Shown piece by piece: positions 38,501 through 47,096 of a stretch of 64,000 nt of DNA. The position numbers and the translations under genes were made by a program. The number at the start of each line of letters is the position of its first letter. Position 1 is the first letter of the stretch. The notes beneath the pieces were generated by a model. That model had not been told where the DNA came from. It saw only the letters and a list, made by a program, of their open reading frames with translations, and ran no database searches. Source of the DNA: Janthinobacterium sp. BJB426 (GTDB lineage Bacteria; Pseudomonadota; Gammaproteobacteria; Burkholderiales; Burkholderiaceae_D); assembly GCF_002735705.1 (NCBI RefSeq), contig NZ_PDZL01000004.1, positions 124,001 to 188,000 of the forward strand. The letters run 5' to 3'.

Positions 38501-39175
38501 GGCGCCGTCGTCGGCGTGCAACCGTTCGGCGGCGAAGGCAAATCGGGCACGGGACCGAAAGCCGGTGGCCCCCTGTACCTGAAACGCCTGCAACGCAATG
38601 CGCCGGCCGGCGCGCAGCACCAGCGCCAAGCGCCGCCAGCCCTGGATGCGCTGACCGTCTGGGCAAAGATGCATGGCCACGACAAGGTCGAGCAACTGGC
38701 ACAGGACTATGCGCGCACCACCTTGCTGGGCAGCACTACCGTCTTGCCAGGCCCGACCGGCGAACGCAATACCCTGAGCTTTGCCGCGCGCGGCACGATA
38801 CTCTGCGCGGCAACCACGTCCGGCACCTTGATGAACCAGCTGGCGGCCGTGCTGGCCACCGGTAATCAGGCCCTGGTACTGGCGCAAACGCCGGATCTGA
38901 TTCCCGGCGACTTGCCGGCCGCGCTGAAAGACCGCATCCAGGTCGTCAGCAACCTGGAGTCGGTCAAGCATGATTTCCAGATCGCCATGATCGAGCCTAG
39001 CCTTGATGGCCAGCTCAAACCGCTGCTGGCGGCACGGGAAGGGGCCCTGGTGGGCACCATCGCCACCACGCAGGAGGGTGCCATCCCCCTGTGGCGCCTG
39101 GTCGCTGAGCGGGCGCTGTGCGTGAATACGACGGCAGCAGGCGGAAATGCCAGCTTGATGATGTTAAGTGTCTAA
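35522..39175 (+). CDS. putA: bifunctional proline dehydrogenase / P5C dehydrogenase
   Basis: PutA oxidises proline to glutamate in two steps, passing electrons to the quinone pool from FAD and then to NAD. The 1217 residues hold a helical N-terminal arm, the FAD-dependent beta/alpha-barrel proline dehydrogenase (about 190-490, with RRSGRKFMVRLVKGAYWD), and an aldehyde dehydrogenase (about 560-1030) with general base in ETGGQNALI near 804 and the catalytic cysteine in GQRCSALR near 836; a C-terminal ALDH-like tail follows. The ribbon-helix-helix autorepressor domain of E. coli PutA is absent, so control probably lies with the divergent Lrp gene. A ribosome site AAGAG precedes the ATG. Confidence 0.96.
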   Translation: MHPAGPSAFTPIPFAAFQAEILPEATPQRAAITAAYRRDEVSAVQWLLQQVRPSSTETTAEGQALAHRLVSNVRQKRTRASGVDALMHEFSLSSEEGVALMCLAEALLRIPDSQTADRLIADKISKGDWKKHLGESPSLFVNAATWGLLITGKLVSTSSESGLGSAMTKLIAKGGEPLIRKGVDLAMRMLGNQFVTGQTIEEALKNSRENETRGYRYSYDMLGEAALTQQDAANYYASYETAIHAIGKASNGRGIKNGPGISVKLSALHARYSRAQRARVMEELLPKVKALLLLAKQYNIGFNIDAEETDRLELSLDLMEALAFDADLADFDGIGYVVQAYQKRCPFAIDYLIDLARRSGRKFMVRLVKGAYWDAEVKRAQVDGQEGYPVYTRKVYTDVSYLVCAQKLLAASKLIYPQFATHNAQTLSTIYTWAKRDGITDYEFQCLHGMGETLYDQVVGPDNLDKPCRIYAPVGSHETLLAYLVRRLLENGANSSFVNQIVDESVAIDSLIRDPLEQARLQGGLPHPSIPLPLDMFGSERRNSAGLDLSNEDTLRTLATGLAQQQTWQAAPLIDGAVSLNGPTHMLHNPAQHDDVVGKVMEAGPADVETALASASAYAMDWQTTEPSIRAQALLRAADLFEEHHIELMALAVREAGKSLPNAIAEIREAVDFLRYYAAQVEHAPNTLALGPVTCISPWNFPLAIFTGQLAAALAAGNVVLAKPAEQTPLIAHRAVQLLHAAGVPRGALQFLPGSGEVVGAGLCNDTRVKGVIFTGSTEVAQLINRNLAARAVAEGIDIPLIAETGGQNALIVDSSALPEQVVQDVMSSAFDSAGQRCSALRVLFLQTEIADKTIHMLKGAMQELRVGNPDRLATDIGPVIDAEAQGNLLAHINKMKTMAIDHYSLDLPTVKGTFVAPTVLEIKSLAQLTQEVFGPVLHVIRYKRAELPQLVQSINDSGYGLTLGIHTRIDETIDFITKRAHVGNIYVNRNIVGAVVGVQPFGGEGKSGTGPKAGGPLYLKRLQRNAPAGAQHQRQAPPALDALTVWAKMHGHDKVEQLAQDYARTTLLGSTTVLPGPTGERNTLSFAARGTILCAATTSGTLMNQLAAVLATGNQALVLAQTPDLIPGDLPAALKDRIQVVSNLESVKHDFQIAMIEPSLDGQLKPLLAAREGALVGTIATTQEGAIPLWRLVAERALCVNTTAAGGNASLMMLSV

Positions 39176-39201
39176 ATTTTAAGCAGACAGTTAACGCGGA
39201 A

Positions 39202-39231
39202 GGGCAGAACCAGTGGTTCTGCCCTTTTTTT
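39202..39231 (+). terminator. putA terminator
   Basis: A perfect 10-bp stem GGGCAGAACC/GGTTCTGCCC with a 3-base loop and seven T, 26 bp past the putA stop. Confidence 0.92.
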
Positions 39232-39250
39232 ATGCACGCTAGCTGAAAAA

Positions 39251-40027
39251 TCAGCCAGCCAGGCGCTGGCACAATTGCTGGATCACCGTCAACGCATACG
39301 GCGAGGCGACGGTTTGCACAAAACGCATGAAGTCGACTGCCGCTTCTTCGTTGGCGTTGTCGGAAATGGTGCGCATGACCGTAAATGGCACGCCCAGTTC
39401 AAAACACACTTGCGCCACGGCGGCGCCTTCCATTTCAACGGCCAGCAGGTCGGGGATATCAGCTTTGAGCTGGTTCACATGCGCGGCGCTGCTGATGAAC
39501 TGGTCACCGCTGGCGATCAGGCCGCGGTGGACCTGTGCGTGCTGCAAGCCAAATTCCACGATATGCGCTGCCTTGAGCACGCTGGAGACATCGTCACGTA
39601 AGAAATCTTCGGCTGCACCAGCCAGTTGCGTGCTCAGTTCCAGGTCCGTGGCAAAACGCTGCAAGCCTGTCAGCGGCACTTCGAAGCGGGGAAACAAAGG
39701 GCGGGCGTCCATATCGTGCTGCAGCAGCGCTTCGGCCACCACGATATCGCCCACTTTCACGTGTTTATCCCCACTGCCTGCCACGCCGGTGAAGACGATG
39801 TGGGTAACTCCGTACTTTTCCACAAGGATAGAAGCTGTCATGGCAGCGGCAACCTTGCCCAGACGCGACAGGACGCACACAGCGTCGATATTCCACAGGG
39901 TTCCCAGGGTGTAGTCGCGCATGCCGTGCGAACGCCTCTGGGGGCCTTGCATGGCTTCTACGAGCCCCTGCTGTTCTTCGTGCAAGGCACTGATGATGCC
40001 TAAACGCATATTTTTGTGTGAATTCAT
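39251..40027 (-). CDS. mtnN: 5'-methylthioadenosine/S-adenosylhomocysteine nucleosidase
   Basis: MtnN hydrolyses the glycosidic bond of MTA and SAH, recycling adenine and methylthio- or homocysteine units. The 258-residue protein shows the PNP/UDP phosphorylase-type fold: opening LGIISALHEEQQGL, VFTGVAGSGD, then IASGDQFI, LLAVEMEGAAVAQV and MRTISDNAN, which carry the substrate-binding glutamates and the catalytic aspartate. A later start at 40009 (MRLGIISA) is also possible. It is convergent with putA and its 5' end borders the origin-like region, so its promoter lies within or beside the first module. Confidence 0.9.
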   Translation of the reverse strand: MNSHKNMRLGIISALHEEQQGLVEAMQGPQRRSHGMRDYTLGTLWNIDAVCVLSRLGKVAAAMTASILVEKYGVTHIVFTGVAGSGDKHVKVGDIVVAEALLQHDMDARPLFPRFEVPLTGLQRFATDLELSTQLAGAAEDFLRDDVSSVLKAAHIVEFGLQHAQVHRGLIASGDQFISSAAHVNQLKADIPDLLAVEMEGAAVAQVCFELGVPFTVMRTISDNANEEAAVDFMRFVQTVASPYALTVIQQLCQRLAG

Positions 40028-40114
40028 GCTGTTTTTACAGGTTTTGGGGATTGCCAGACGGTTTACATGGTGAAAACAGCCGTTTCGGCGACTTTTCCAC
40101 CGTTCGCGTTTGTC

Positions 40115-40342
40115 TCTGTGTTTTAAATAAAGATGTATACATAAAAATAGTAGTGATAGTAAACGGCCATTTTTTTGTGGATAAGTCGGTATACCATCGA
40201 AAAATCATCGACTTAGCGCACAAAAAAGTAGGCGCACAAGCATTGTATCTATGGAGGACTTATTTGGGATAAAAATCGGGCTGTGGACAAAGATCGACTT
40301 TTCCCACATCTCATCCTGTGGATATGCAGGCACTTATCCACA
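40115..40342 (-). repeat. origin-like module A
   Basis: AT-rich stretch 40115-40147; trio-like TAGTAGTGATAGTAA at 40148-40162; DnaA box TGTGGATAA 40176-40184; TTTCCCACA 40300-40308; TGTGGATAT 40317-40325; TTATCCACA 40334-40342. Confidence 0.65.
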
Positions 40343-40589
40343 CCAGCAAGCAAAAATCACGGGTTTTCTTGCTGTAGTGGCATGTTTGACGTGCTTCGTC
40401 TGCATTGATTGTGTTCTGGTAATCCAGCTTGAATGACCACGAGCGCTGTTCTTTCATACACCTTGGCATCCAGGTGATTTCTGAAGACGGTTTGGCAGTG
40501 GGTCGTACTGTCCGTCGTTGACTTCTTTTTTTGATGTTTTTGCATACTTTTGGGAAATATCCCCGGACTTCCGCTTTTTTTGTCGGTTT

Positions 40590-40805
40590 AGAATAGATCT
40601 ATATATAAAAATAGTAGTAATAGTAAACGCGTTTTTTTCTGTGGATAAGTCGTTTTTTTTCAACAGGATCAACCGTTTACGCGAAAAATAAAACGTGCAT
40701 AATCGCTGTATCACGCGAGGAGCAAAATTGTATAAAATGCGGGTCTGCGCATAACTTCGTGTTTACTCACAAGTCATCCTGTGGATATCAAGTGACTTAT
40801 CCACA
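40590..40805 (-). repeat. origin-like module B
   Basis: AT-rich stretch 40590-40611; trios TAGTAGTAATAGTAA at 40612-40626; DnaA box TGTGGATAA 40640-40648; TTACTCACA 40763-40771; TGTGGATAT 40780-40788; TTATCCACA 40797-40805. This is the cleanest of the three copies. Confidence 0.7.
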
Positions 40806-41051
40806 ATCGTTGTAAATTTCCCCTCTTTTCAACATCGAACCGCTTGCTGGCACTGTGCCCGCTCAGGTCTGTTGACGTTTCCATTTTGCAAAACGGTTTG
40901 GCAGTGCAGTGCGCGTGATGCTGGCCGCGCCGGTTTTCGTTGCTCAGTTGTTGGCTCGATTTTTTTTAAGAACAAAAGGCGCTTGCAGTTTTTTTTGAAG
41001 ACAGGCTTGCACACCTTCTTCAAGGGAAGGGCAGGCAAAGCGAGCTTGTCG

Positions 41052-41277
41052 GGTTTACCTTAATAAGTTGGTATACAAGAATAGTAATAGTAGTTAACGG
41101 GCGCCTCTTCTGTGGATAAGTCCTGATTTATCCTTGTAAACAATCGCTTGGCGTACGGATAAGCGCTGAGTAAGCGTTGTATCTGCCTGGGACGGTTTCT
41201 GGACAAAAAAATGTTGCTGAAAAAATTTTTCGTTTACGCACATATCGTCCCTGTGGATATCCATACGGTTATCCACA
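41052..41277 (-). repeat. origin-like module C
   Basis: AT-rich stretch 41052-41081; trios TAGTAATAGTAG at 41082-41093; DnaA box TGTGGATAA 41111-41119; TTACGCACA 41234-41242; TGTGGATAT 41252-41260; TTATCCACA 41269-41277. Confidence 0.65.
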
Positions 41278-41479
41278 GCTCGCAGCCCTTGTTTTGCTGT
41301 TCTTTTTGACCTTTTCCCATATAGTCGGCCACGATTAATGTCGCCCTGGCTCGGCACTGGTGGTAATCTCAAGGCGGCTCAGCAGCCATGCATGCAGGAA
41401 GAAAGACAGACTCTGGTAATGGGACGCGGCGGGGAGACACGCTGCGCGACAGCTTGATGGCATACCGAAAGGAGCTTCA

Positions 41480-43105
41480 TTGGAATCGGCAGGCGAATAC
41501 GACTACATCATCGTGGGCGGCGGCACGGCAGGTTGCGTGCTGGCCAACCGGCTCACGCGCGACAAGGATGCCAGCGTTTTACTCGTGGAAGCGGGCGGCA
41601 AGGACGATTACGTGTGGATCCACATCCCCGTCGGCTATCTGCATTGCATCGGCAATCCCCGCACGGACTGGCTGTATTCCACGCAGGCGGACGCGGGATT
41701 GGGTGGGCGCAGCCTGATGTATCCGCGCGGAAAAGTCCTGGGCGGCAGTTCATCCATCAACGGCATGATCTACATGCGCGGCCAGGCCGGCGATTACGAC
41801 CACTGGGCCGACTTGACGGACGACGCTTCCTGGCGCTGGGACAAGGTCTTGCCGCTCTTTAAACAAAGCGAGGATTATTACGGCGGCGCCTCGGAAAACC
41901 ACGGTGTCGGTGGCGAGTGGCGCGTGGAAAAACAGCGGCTGTCGTGGGATATTTTGAACGCGTTCCGCGATGCGGCGCAGCAGGTCGGCATTCCGAAAAC
42001 CAGCGATTTCAATGGCGGCGACAACAGCGGCAGCGCCTATTTCGACGTCAACCAGCGCCGCGGCATCCGCTGGAATACCTCAAAAGCATTCCTGAAACCG
42101 GCATCGCGCCGCCCGAACCTGACCATCATGACGGGCTGCCACGTGGAACGATTGCTGCTGGAAACGACGGAGTCGGGGCCCCGTTGCACAGGCATTGTAT
42201 TTACGGGCGGCGGCACGCAGTGGCAGGCGACGGCCCGGCGGGAAACCTTGCTGACGGCGGGCGCCATCGGTTCGCCGCAATTGCTGCAACTGTCCGGTAT
42301 CGGCCCGGCCGCCTTGCTGCAGCAGCATGGCATCGCGCCCGTGCTGGACTCGCCTGGCGTGGGCGGCAATTTGCAAGACCATCTGCAGCTGCGCATGGTA
42401 TACAAGGTGCAGGGCGTGAAAACCCTGAACATCATGGCGGGCAATATGCTGGGCAAGATGCAGATCGGCTTGCAATATGCGCTGTTCCAGAGCGGGCCCA
42501 TGTCGATGGCGCCGTCGCAGCTGGGGGCGTTCGCCAAGTCCGATCCGCTGCAAGCCACACCGAACCTGCAATACCACGTGCAACCGCTGTCGCTCGACAA
42601 ATTCGGCGAACCCTTGCACGCGTTTCCCGCGTTTACGGCCAGCGTCTGCAATCTGCGTCCCACTTCGCGTGGCCACGTCCACATCGCGTCGGCCGACAGC
42701 TACGCGGCGCCGAAGATCGTGCCCAATTACCTGAGTACCGAGCAGGACCGCAAAGTCGCGGCCGATGCCTTGCGCCTGACGCGGGCCATCGCCGCCGCAC
42801 CGGCCCTGAAACAATTCTCTCCGGAAGAATACAAGCCCGGCGTGCAATTCCAGAGCCAGGAAGAACTGGCGCAGGCGGCCAGCCAGATCGGTACCACCAT
42901 TTTTCACCCGGTGGGTACTTGCCGCATGGGCCCGACCAGCGATGCCTTGAGCGTGGTCGACAGTCAGTTGCGCGTGATTGGCGTGGCTGGACTGCGCGTC
43001 GTCGACGCGTCGATCATGCCGTACATTACTTCTGGTAATACGAACTCGCCCACGGTGATGATCGCGGAAAAAGCGGCGCAAATGATACACGCGGCCTGGA
43101 AATAG
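41480..43105 (+). CDS. GMC-family FAD oxidoreductase (choline/alcohol dehydrogenase-like)
   Basis: A 541-residue GMC flavoenzyme. The FAD-binding motif YDYIIVGGGTAGCVLA is at the N-terminus, GMC signature 1 is RGKVLGGSSSINGMIYMRG, and the C-terminal catalytic pair is the histidine in FHPVGTCRMG and the asparagine in SGNTNSP. It oxidises an alcohol; the substrate is not predictable (choline, glucose or alkanols are options). Translation appears to start at TTG (41480), because AAGGAG lies at the correct distance and no other start precedes the FAD motif. It is the first gene after the origin-like region, followed by a Liv-type transporter operon that might import a related substrate. Confidence 0.9.
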   Translation: MESAGEYDYIIVGGGTAGCVLANRLTRDKDASVLLVEAGGKDDYVWIHIPVGYLHCIGNPRTDWLYSTQADAGLGGRSLMYPRGKVLGGSSSINGMIYMRGQAGDYDHWADLTDDASWRWDKVLPLFKQSEDYYGGASENHGVGGEWRVEKQRLSWDILNAFRDAAQQVGIPKTSDFNGGDNSGSAYFDVNQRRGIRWNTSKAFLKPASRRPNLTIMTGCHVERLLLETTESGPRCTGIVFTGGGTQWQATARRETLLTAGAIGSPQLLQLSGIGPAALLQQHGIAPVLDSPGVGGNLQDHLQLRMVYKVQGVKTLNIMAGNMLGKMQIGLQYALFQSGPMSMAPSQLGAFAKSDPLQATPNLQYHVQPLSLDKFGEPLHAFPAFTASVCNLRPTSRGHVHIASADSYAAPKIVPNYLSTEQDRKVAADALRLTRAIAAAPALKQFSPEEYKPGVQFQSQEELAQAASQIGTTIFHPVGTCRMGPTSDALSVVDSQLRVIGVAGLRVVDASIMPYITSGNTNSPTVMIAEKAAQMIHAAWK

Positions 43106-43238
43106 CTGAGTAAAGGCGCGCGTTTGCGCCATTCGGGCTGGCGAAAAATCCCCGTAGTTATACTGTATTGTGCGTTAAATTTAAGTTGTGTATTATAAAA
43201 ATGACTAAGTAGTACAAAAAGTACAACTAGGAGACACG

Positions 43239-44009
43239 ATGTCAAACGTAATCTTGGAAACAAGAAATTTGACCAAGGAATTCAAGGGTTTCACCGCTGT
43301 GAGCGAGGTGAACCTGAAGGTAGAGCGGGGCCATATCCACGCCTTGATCGGTCCGAACGGCGCCGGCAAGACCACGTGCTTTAACTTGCTCACCAAATTC
43401 CTGGTCCCCACTTCCGGACAGATCCTGTTCAATGGGAAAGATATCACGGCGGCCAAACCGGCCCAGATCGCGCGTATGGGCGTGATCCGTTCCTTCCAGA
43501 TTTCCGCCGTCTTCCCGCATCTCTCCGTGCTGCAGAATGTACGCATCGGCTTGCAGCGCCAGCTCGGTACCTCGTTCCACTTTTGGCAAAGCGAACGGTC
43601 CTTGAACCAGCTTAACGACCGCGCCATGGCCTTGCTGGCCGAGGTCGACCTGACGGAGTTTGCCGACACCATCACGGTCGACATGCCCTACGGGCGCAAG
43701 CGGGCGCTGGAAATTGCCACCACCCTGGCGATGGAACCGGAAATGATGCTGCTCGACGAACCGACGCAAGGCATGGGCCACGAAGACGTGCACCGCGTGA
43801 CGGAACTGATCAAAAAGGTGTCGGCTGGCCGCACGATTTTGATGGTCGAACACAATATGAGCGTGGTTTCCGGCATCTGCGACAAGATTTCTGTCCTGCA
43901 GCGCGGCGCCATGCTGGCCGAAGGCAGTTACGCGGAAGTGTCGCGCAATCCGCAAGTGATGGAAGCGTACATGGGCACCACCCACGCGGAACTGGAAGGG
44001 GCACATTGA
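43239..44009 (+). CDS. livG: branched-chain amino acid ABC transporter ATPase LivG
   Basis: A 256-residue ATP-binding subunit with Walker A GPNGAGKTT, a signature region (PYGRKRALEIATTLA) in place of the classical LSGGQ, Walker B MMLLDEPTQGM and switch histidine VEHNM. This pattern is typical of LivG in hydrophobic amino acid (HAAT) importers. It heads livG-livF-livK-livH-livM with ribosome site AGGAG. Its stop overlaps the livF start. Confidence 0.93.
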   Translation: MSNVILETRNLTKEFKGFTAVSEVNLKVERGHIHALIGPNGAGKTTCFNLLTKFLVPTSGQILFNGKDITAAKPAQIARMGVIRSFQISAVFPHLSVLQNVRIGLQRQLGTSFHFWQSERSLNQLNDRAMALLAEVDLTEFADTITVDMPYGRKRALEIATTLAMEPEMMLLDEPTQGMGHEDVHRVTELIKKVSAGRTILMVEHNMSVVSGICDKISVLQRGAMLAEGSYAEVSRNPQVMEAYMGTTHAELEGAH

Positions 44010-44731
44010 TGACCGCTAGCAACAAGGCCCCCGCACTGGAAATTGCACAGCTGCACACCTGGTATGGCGAATCGCACATCCTGCACGACGTCAACCTGAA
44101 AGTGGAGCAGGGCGAAGTGGTGACTTTGCTGGGCCGTAACGGCGCCGGCCGCACCACCACCTTGCGCGCCATCATGGGCTTGACGGGCGCGCGCACGGGC
44201 TCGATCAAAGTCAATGGCGTCGAAGCGATAGGTTTGGCCACGCACAAAATCGCCCACCTGGGCATCGGGTATTGTCCCGAAGAGCGCGGCATTTTTTCCT
44301 CGCTGTCGACCGAGGAAAACCTGCTGCTGCCGCCGACCCTGGCCAGCGGCGAGAAGGGCATGTCGGTGGAGGAAATCTACGCCATGTTCCCGAACTTGCA
44401 GGAACGCCGCCACAGCCAGGGCACGCGCCTGTCGGGCGGGGAACAGCAGATGCTGGCCGTGGCGCGCATCCTGCGCACGGGCGCGCGTTTGCTGCTGCTC
44501 GATGAAATTTCCGAAGGCCTGGCGCCCGTCATCGTGCAAGGGCTGGCGCGCATGATCACCACCCTGAAAGCGAAGGGTTACACCATCGTCATGGTGGAAC
44601 AGAATTTCCGGTTTGCCGCGCCGCTGGCGGACCGGTTTTATGTGATGGAGCACGGTCAGATCGTCGAGACTTTTGCTGCATCCGAACTGGAGGCCAAGAT
44701 GCCGGTATTGACCGAGCTGCTTGGCGTGTAG
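44009..44731 (+). CDS. livF: branched-chain amino acid ABC transporter ATPase LivF
   Basis: A 240-residue second ATPase with RNGAGRTTTLRAIMGL (Walker A in which the usual GK-T/S lysine is arginine: GAGRTT), signature LSGGEQQMLAVARIL and Walker B LLLLDEISEGLAP. The Walker A lysine-to-arginine change recurs in LivF-type subunits, so it need not mean loss of function. It starts at ATG 44009 (TGATG overlap with livG) or TTG 44006. Confidence 0.92.
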   Translation: MTASNKAPALEIAQLHTWYGESHILHDVNLKVEQGEVVTLLGRNGAGRTTTLRAIMGLTGARTGSIKVNGVEAIGLATHKIAHLGIGYCPEERGIFSSLSTEENLLLPPTLASGEKGMSVEEIYAMFPNLQERRHSQGTRLSGGEQQMLAVARILRTGARLLLLDEISEGLAPVIVQGLARMITTLKAKGYTIVMVEQNFRFAAPLADRFYVMEHGQIVETFAASELEAKMPVLTELLGV

Positions 44732-44807
44732 TCCCCATGTAGTCTGTTGTACTCGTCATCGTCCAGCAATCGACTGAATAGCAAACAATAATCCCAACGG
44801 AGACACT

Positions 44808-46016
44808 ATGAAACGTAACGCTATCGCCATTGCCACCGCCACCCTGTGCGCACTGGGCTTGTCCGCCGCCGCGCATGCCCAGGTATCGGGCGACACCATC
44901 AAGATCGGCTTTATTTCCGACATGTCGGGCGTGTATTCCGACGTCGACGGCTTAGGGGGCGCGGAAGCCATCAAGATGGCGATCGCCGATGCCGGCGTGG
45001 TACTGGCCGGCAAGAAGGTGGAATTCATTTCCGCCGACCATCAAAACAAGGCTGACATCGCCGCCTCGAAAGCGCGCGAATGGTTCGATCAGCAGGGCGT
45101 CGACATGCTGATCGGCGGCACCAATTCCGGCGCCAGCCTGGCCATGGCCAAGGTCGCGGCGGAAAAGAAAAAAATCTTCATTGCCATCGGTGCCGGTTCC
45201 TCGCGCCTGACGAATGAAGAGTGCACGCCCTACACCGTGCATTACGCCTACGACACGGTGGCGCTGGCGCGCGGCACGGGCGGCACCATCGTCAAGCAGG
45301 GCGGCAAGAGCTGGTACTTCATGACGGCCGATTATGCGTTTGGCCACTCGCTGGAAAAAGACACGGCCGAAGTCGTCAAGGCGGCCGGCGGCAAGGTGTT
45401 GGGCAGCGTCAAGCATCCGCTGGGCGCCTCCGATTTCTCGTCCTTCCTGCTGCAGGCGCAGGCAGCCAAGCCGCAAATCCTGGGCCTGGCCAATGCGGGT
45501 GGCGACGCCATCAACAGCATCAAGGCGGCCAACGAGTTCGGCCTGACGAAATCGATGAAACTGGCTGGTCTGCTGATCTTCATCAATGACATCCATTCGT
45601 TGGGCTTGAACCTGACGCAGGGCATGTACCTGACGGATGGCTGGTACTGGGACTTGAATGCGGAAACGCGCGCCTGGTCGAAACGCTATTTCGCCAAGAT
45701 GAAGAAAGAGCCGTCGATGCTGCAGGCGGCCGACTATTCGGCCGCGGCCAACTACCTGAAAGCCGTCAAGGCGATCGGCACGGATGATACCGAGAAGGTC
45801 ATGGCGTATCTGAAGAAGACCAAGATCAACGACATGTTCACCCAGAATGGCGAAGTGCGTCCCGATGGCCGCATGGTGCACGATATGTATTTGATGGAAG
45901 TCAAGAAACCGTCCGAGTCGAAATATCCATGGGATTACTACAAGGTGGTCGCCACCGTGCCCGGTGCACAGGCGTATGTGACCAAGGCCGAGTCGAAGTG
46001 TTCGTTGTGGAAGTAA
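44808..46016 (+). CDS. livK: ABC transporter periplasmic substrate-binding protein (LivK-like)
   Basis: A 402-residue Peripla_BP_6 protein with a signal peptide (cleavage after AHA, near residue 24). The mature part begins with the classical IKIGFISDMSGVYSDVDGLG. It delivers ligand to LivHM. This subgroup includes binders of amino acids, urea, amides and aromatic acids, and the pocket cannot be read by eye. It is placed between the ATPase and permease genes and preceded by GGAGA. Confidence 0.9.
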   Translation: MKRNAIAIATATLCALGLSAAAHAQVSGDTIKIGFISDMSGVYSDVDGLGGAEAIKMAIADAGVVLAGKKVEFISADHQNKADIAASKAREWFDQQGVDMLIGGTNSGASLAMAKVAAEKKKIFIAIGAGSSRLTNEECTPYTVHYAYDTVALARGTGGTIVKQGGKSWYFMTADYAFGHSLEKDTAEVVKAAGGKVLGSVKHPLGASDFSSFLLQAQAAKPQILGLANAGGDAINSIKAANEFGLTKSMKLAGLLIFINDIHSLGLNLTQGMYLTDGWYWDLNAETRAWSKRYFAKMKKEPSMLQAADYSAAANYLKAVKAIGTDDTEKVMAYLKKTKINDMFTQNGEVRPDGRMVHDMYLMEVKKPSESKYPWDYYKVVATVPGAQAYVTKAESKCSLWK

Positions 46017-46143
46017 CGCTGTAGCCATACCTCCAGCGGATCGCCCGCCTGTGCGCGGGTGGTCCGTCCTGCATGCGCTTCGCTCGCAGGGTTCGCCTTG
46101 CGCTGCCGCACCCGTTTGCGGTGGCGCGTTTCCCTTGATACCA

Positions 46144-46166
46144 CACCGCTACTCGGCGGTGCTTTT
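46144..46166 (+). terminator. attenuating hairpin between livK and livH
   Basis: Stem CACCGC/GCGGTG followed by CTTTTTA. It lies inside the operon, so it may lower permease output relative to the binding protein. Confidence 0.65.
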
Positions 46167-46180
46167 TATACTGTGATGCC

Positions 46181-47065
46181 ATGGAAATTTTCGGCGTTCC
46201 AATACAAGCGATGATGAGCCAGCTGCTGCTGGGTCTCGTCAACGGCTCGTTCTATGCCATGTTGTCCCTCGGTCTGGCCGTCATCTTCGGCTTGCTTAAC
46301 GTTATTAATTTCTCGCACGGCGCCATGTACATGATGGGCGCCTTCCTGGCCTGGATGGGCCTCAGTTATTTCGACATCAATTACTGGGCCATGCTGGTCA
46401 TCGCCCCGATCCTCGTCGGCCTGGTCGGCATCCTGATCGAAAAGACCATGCTGCGCTGGCTGTATAAACTCGACCACCTGTATGGCTTGCTGCTGACCTT
46501 TGGCATCACCCTGATCATGGAAGGCGTGTTCCGCTCCTTCTATGGCGTCTCGGGCCAGCCGTATGCAGTGCCCGAAGCACTGGCCGGCGCCACGGACCTC
46601 GGTTTCATGATCTTGCCGAACTACCGCGCCTGGGTGGTGATCGCCTCGCTCTCCGTCTGCCTGGCGACCTGGTTCGTCATCGAAAAAACCAAGCTCGGTG
46701 CCTACCTGCGGGCCGGCACGGAAAACCCGAAACTGGTGGAAGCGTTCGGCATCAACGTGCCGCTGATGGTGACGTTGACGTTCGGCTTCGGTGTGGCGCT
46801 GGCCGGTTTCGCCGGCGTGCTAGCGGCGCCGATCATCCAGGTCTCGCCACTGATGGGCTCGAACCTGATCATCGTCGTGTTTGCCGTGGTGGTGATCGGC
46901 GGCATGGGTTCCATCATGGGCTCCATCCTGACGGGCCTGGGCCTGGGCGTGATCGAGGGCCTGACCCGCGTGTTCTACCCGGAAGGCTCGGCCACCGTGG
47001 TGTTCGTAGTGATGGTCATCGTGCTGCTGCTGCGTCCCGCCGGCCTGTTCGGCAAAGAAAAGTAA
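46181..47065 (+). CDS. livH: branched-chain amino acid ABC transporter permease LivH
   Basis: A 294-residue inner-membrane permease with about eight membrane segments, the LivH opening LLGLVNGSFYAMLSLGLAVIF, the GLLNVINFSHG motif and the GLRAG-equivalent loop YLRAGTENPKLVEAFGINV, which contacts the ATPase. It forms a heterodimer with LivM. It starts 164 bp after livK, beyond a hairpin. Confidence 0.93.
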   Translation: MEIFGVPIQAMMSQLLLGLVNGSFYAMLSLGLAVIFGLLNVINFSHGAMYMMGAFLAWMGLSYFDINYWAMLVIAPILVGLVGILIEKTMLRWLYKLDHLYGLLLTFGITLIMEGVFRSFYGVSGQPYAVPEALAGATDLGFMILPNYRAWVVIASLSVCLATWFVIEKTKLGAYLRAGTENPKLVEAFGINVPLMVTLTFGFGVALAGFAGVLAAPIIQVSPLMGSNLIIVVFAVVVIGGMGSIMGSILTGLGLGVIEGLTRVFYPEGSATVVFVVMVIVLLLRPAGLFGKEK

Positions 47066-47096
47066 TCCTCATCAGTCATGTATTGGAGCTACCACG

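Larger units (their letters stand above)
40028..41479. other. candidate replication origin region, three repeated modules
   Basis: A 1.45-kb non-coding region, locally very A+T-rich. It contains three imperfect repeats about 465 bp apart. On the minus strand each reads: DnaA box TTATCCACA, a spacer of 13-17 bp with a short G+C cluster, DnaA-trio sequence (for example TTACTATTACTACTA), then an A+T-rich stretch. This is the order of the bacterial basal origin unwinding system. On the other side of the box, 140-141 bp away, each module has TGTGGATAT-N8-TTATCCACA. A shared motif ACGGTTTGGCAGTG at 40488 and 40909 shows the repeats extend beyond the boxes. Nearby parAB, parS sites and mnmG-rsmG support an origin-proximal location. 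Confidence 0.65.

Noticed and set aside
35819..38971. A 1050-codon open frame antisense to putA
   Set aside because: It is a mirror of the high-GC codon pattern of putA; the translation is low-complexity R/H/Q-rich and resembles no protein.
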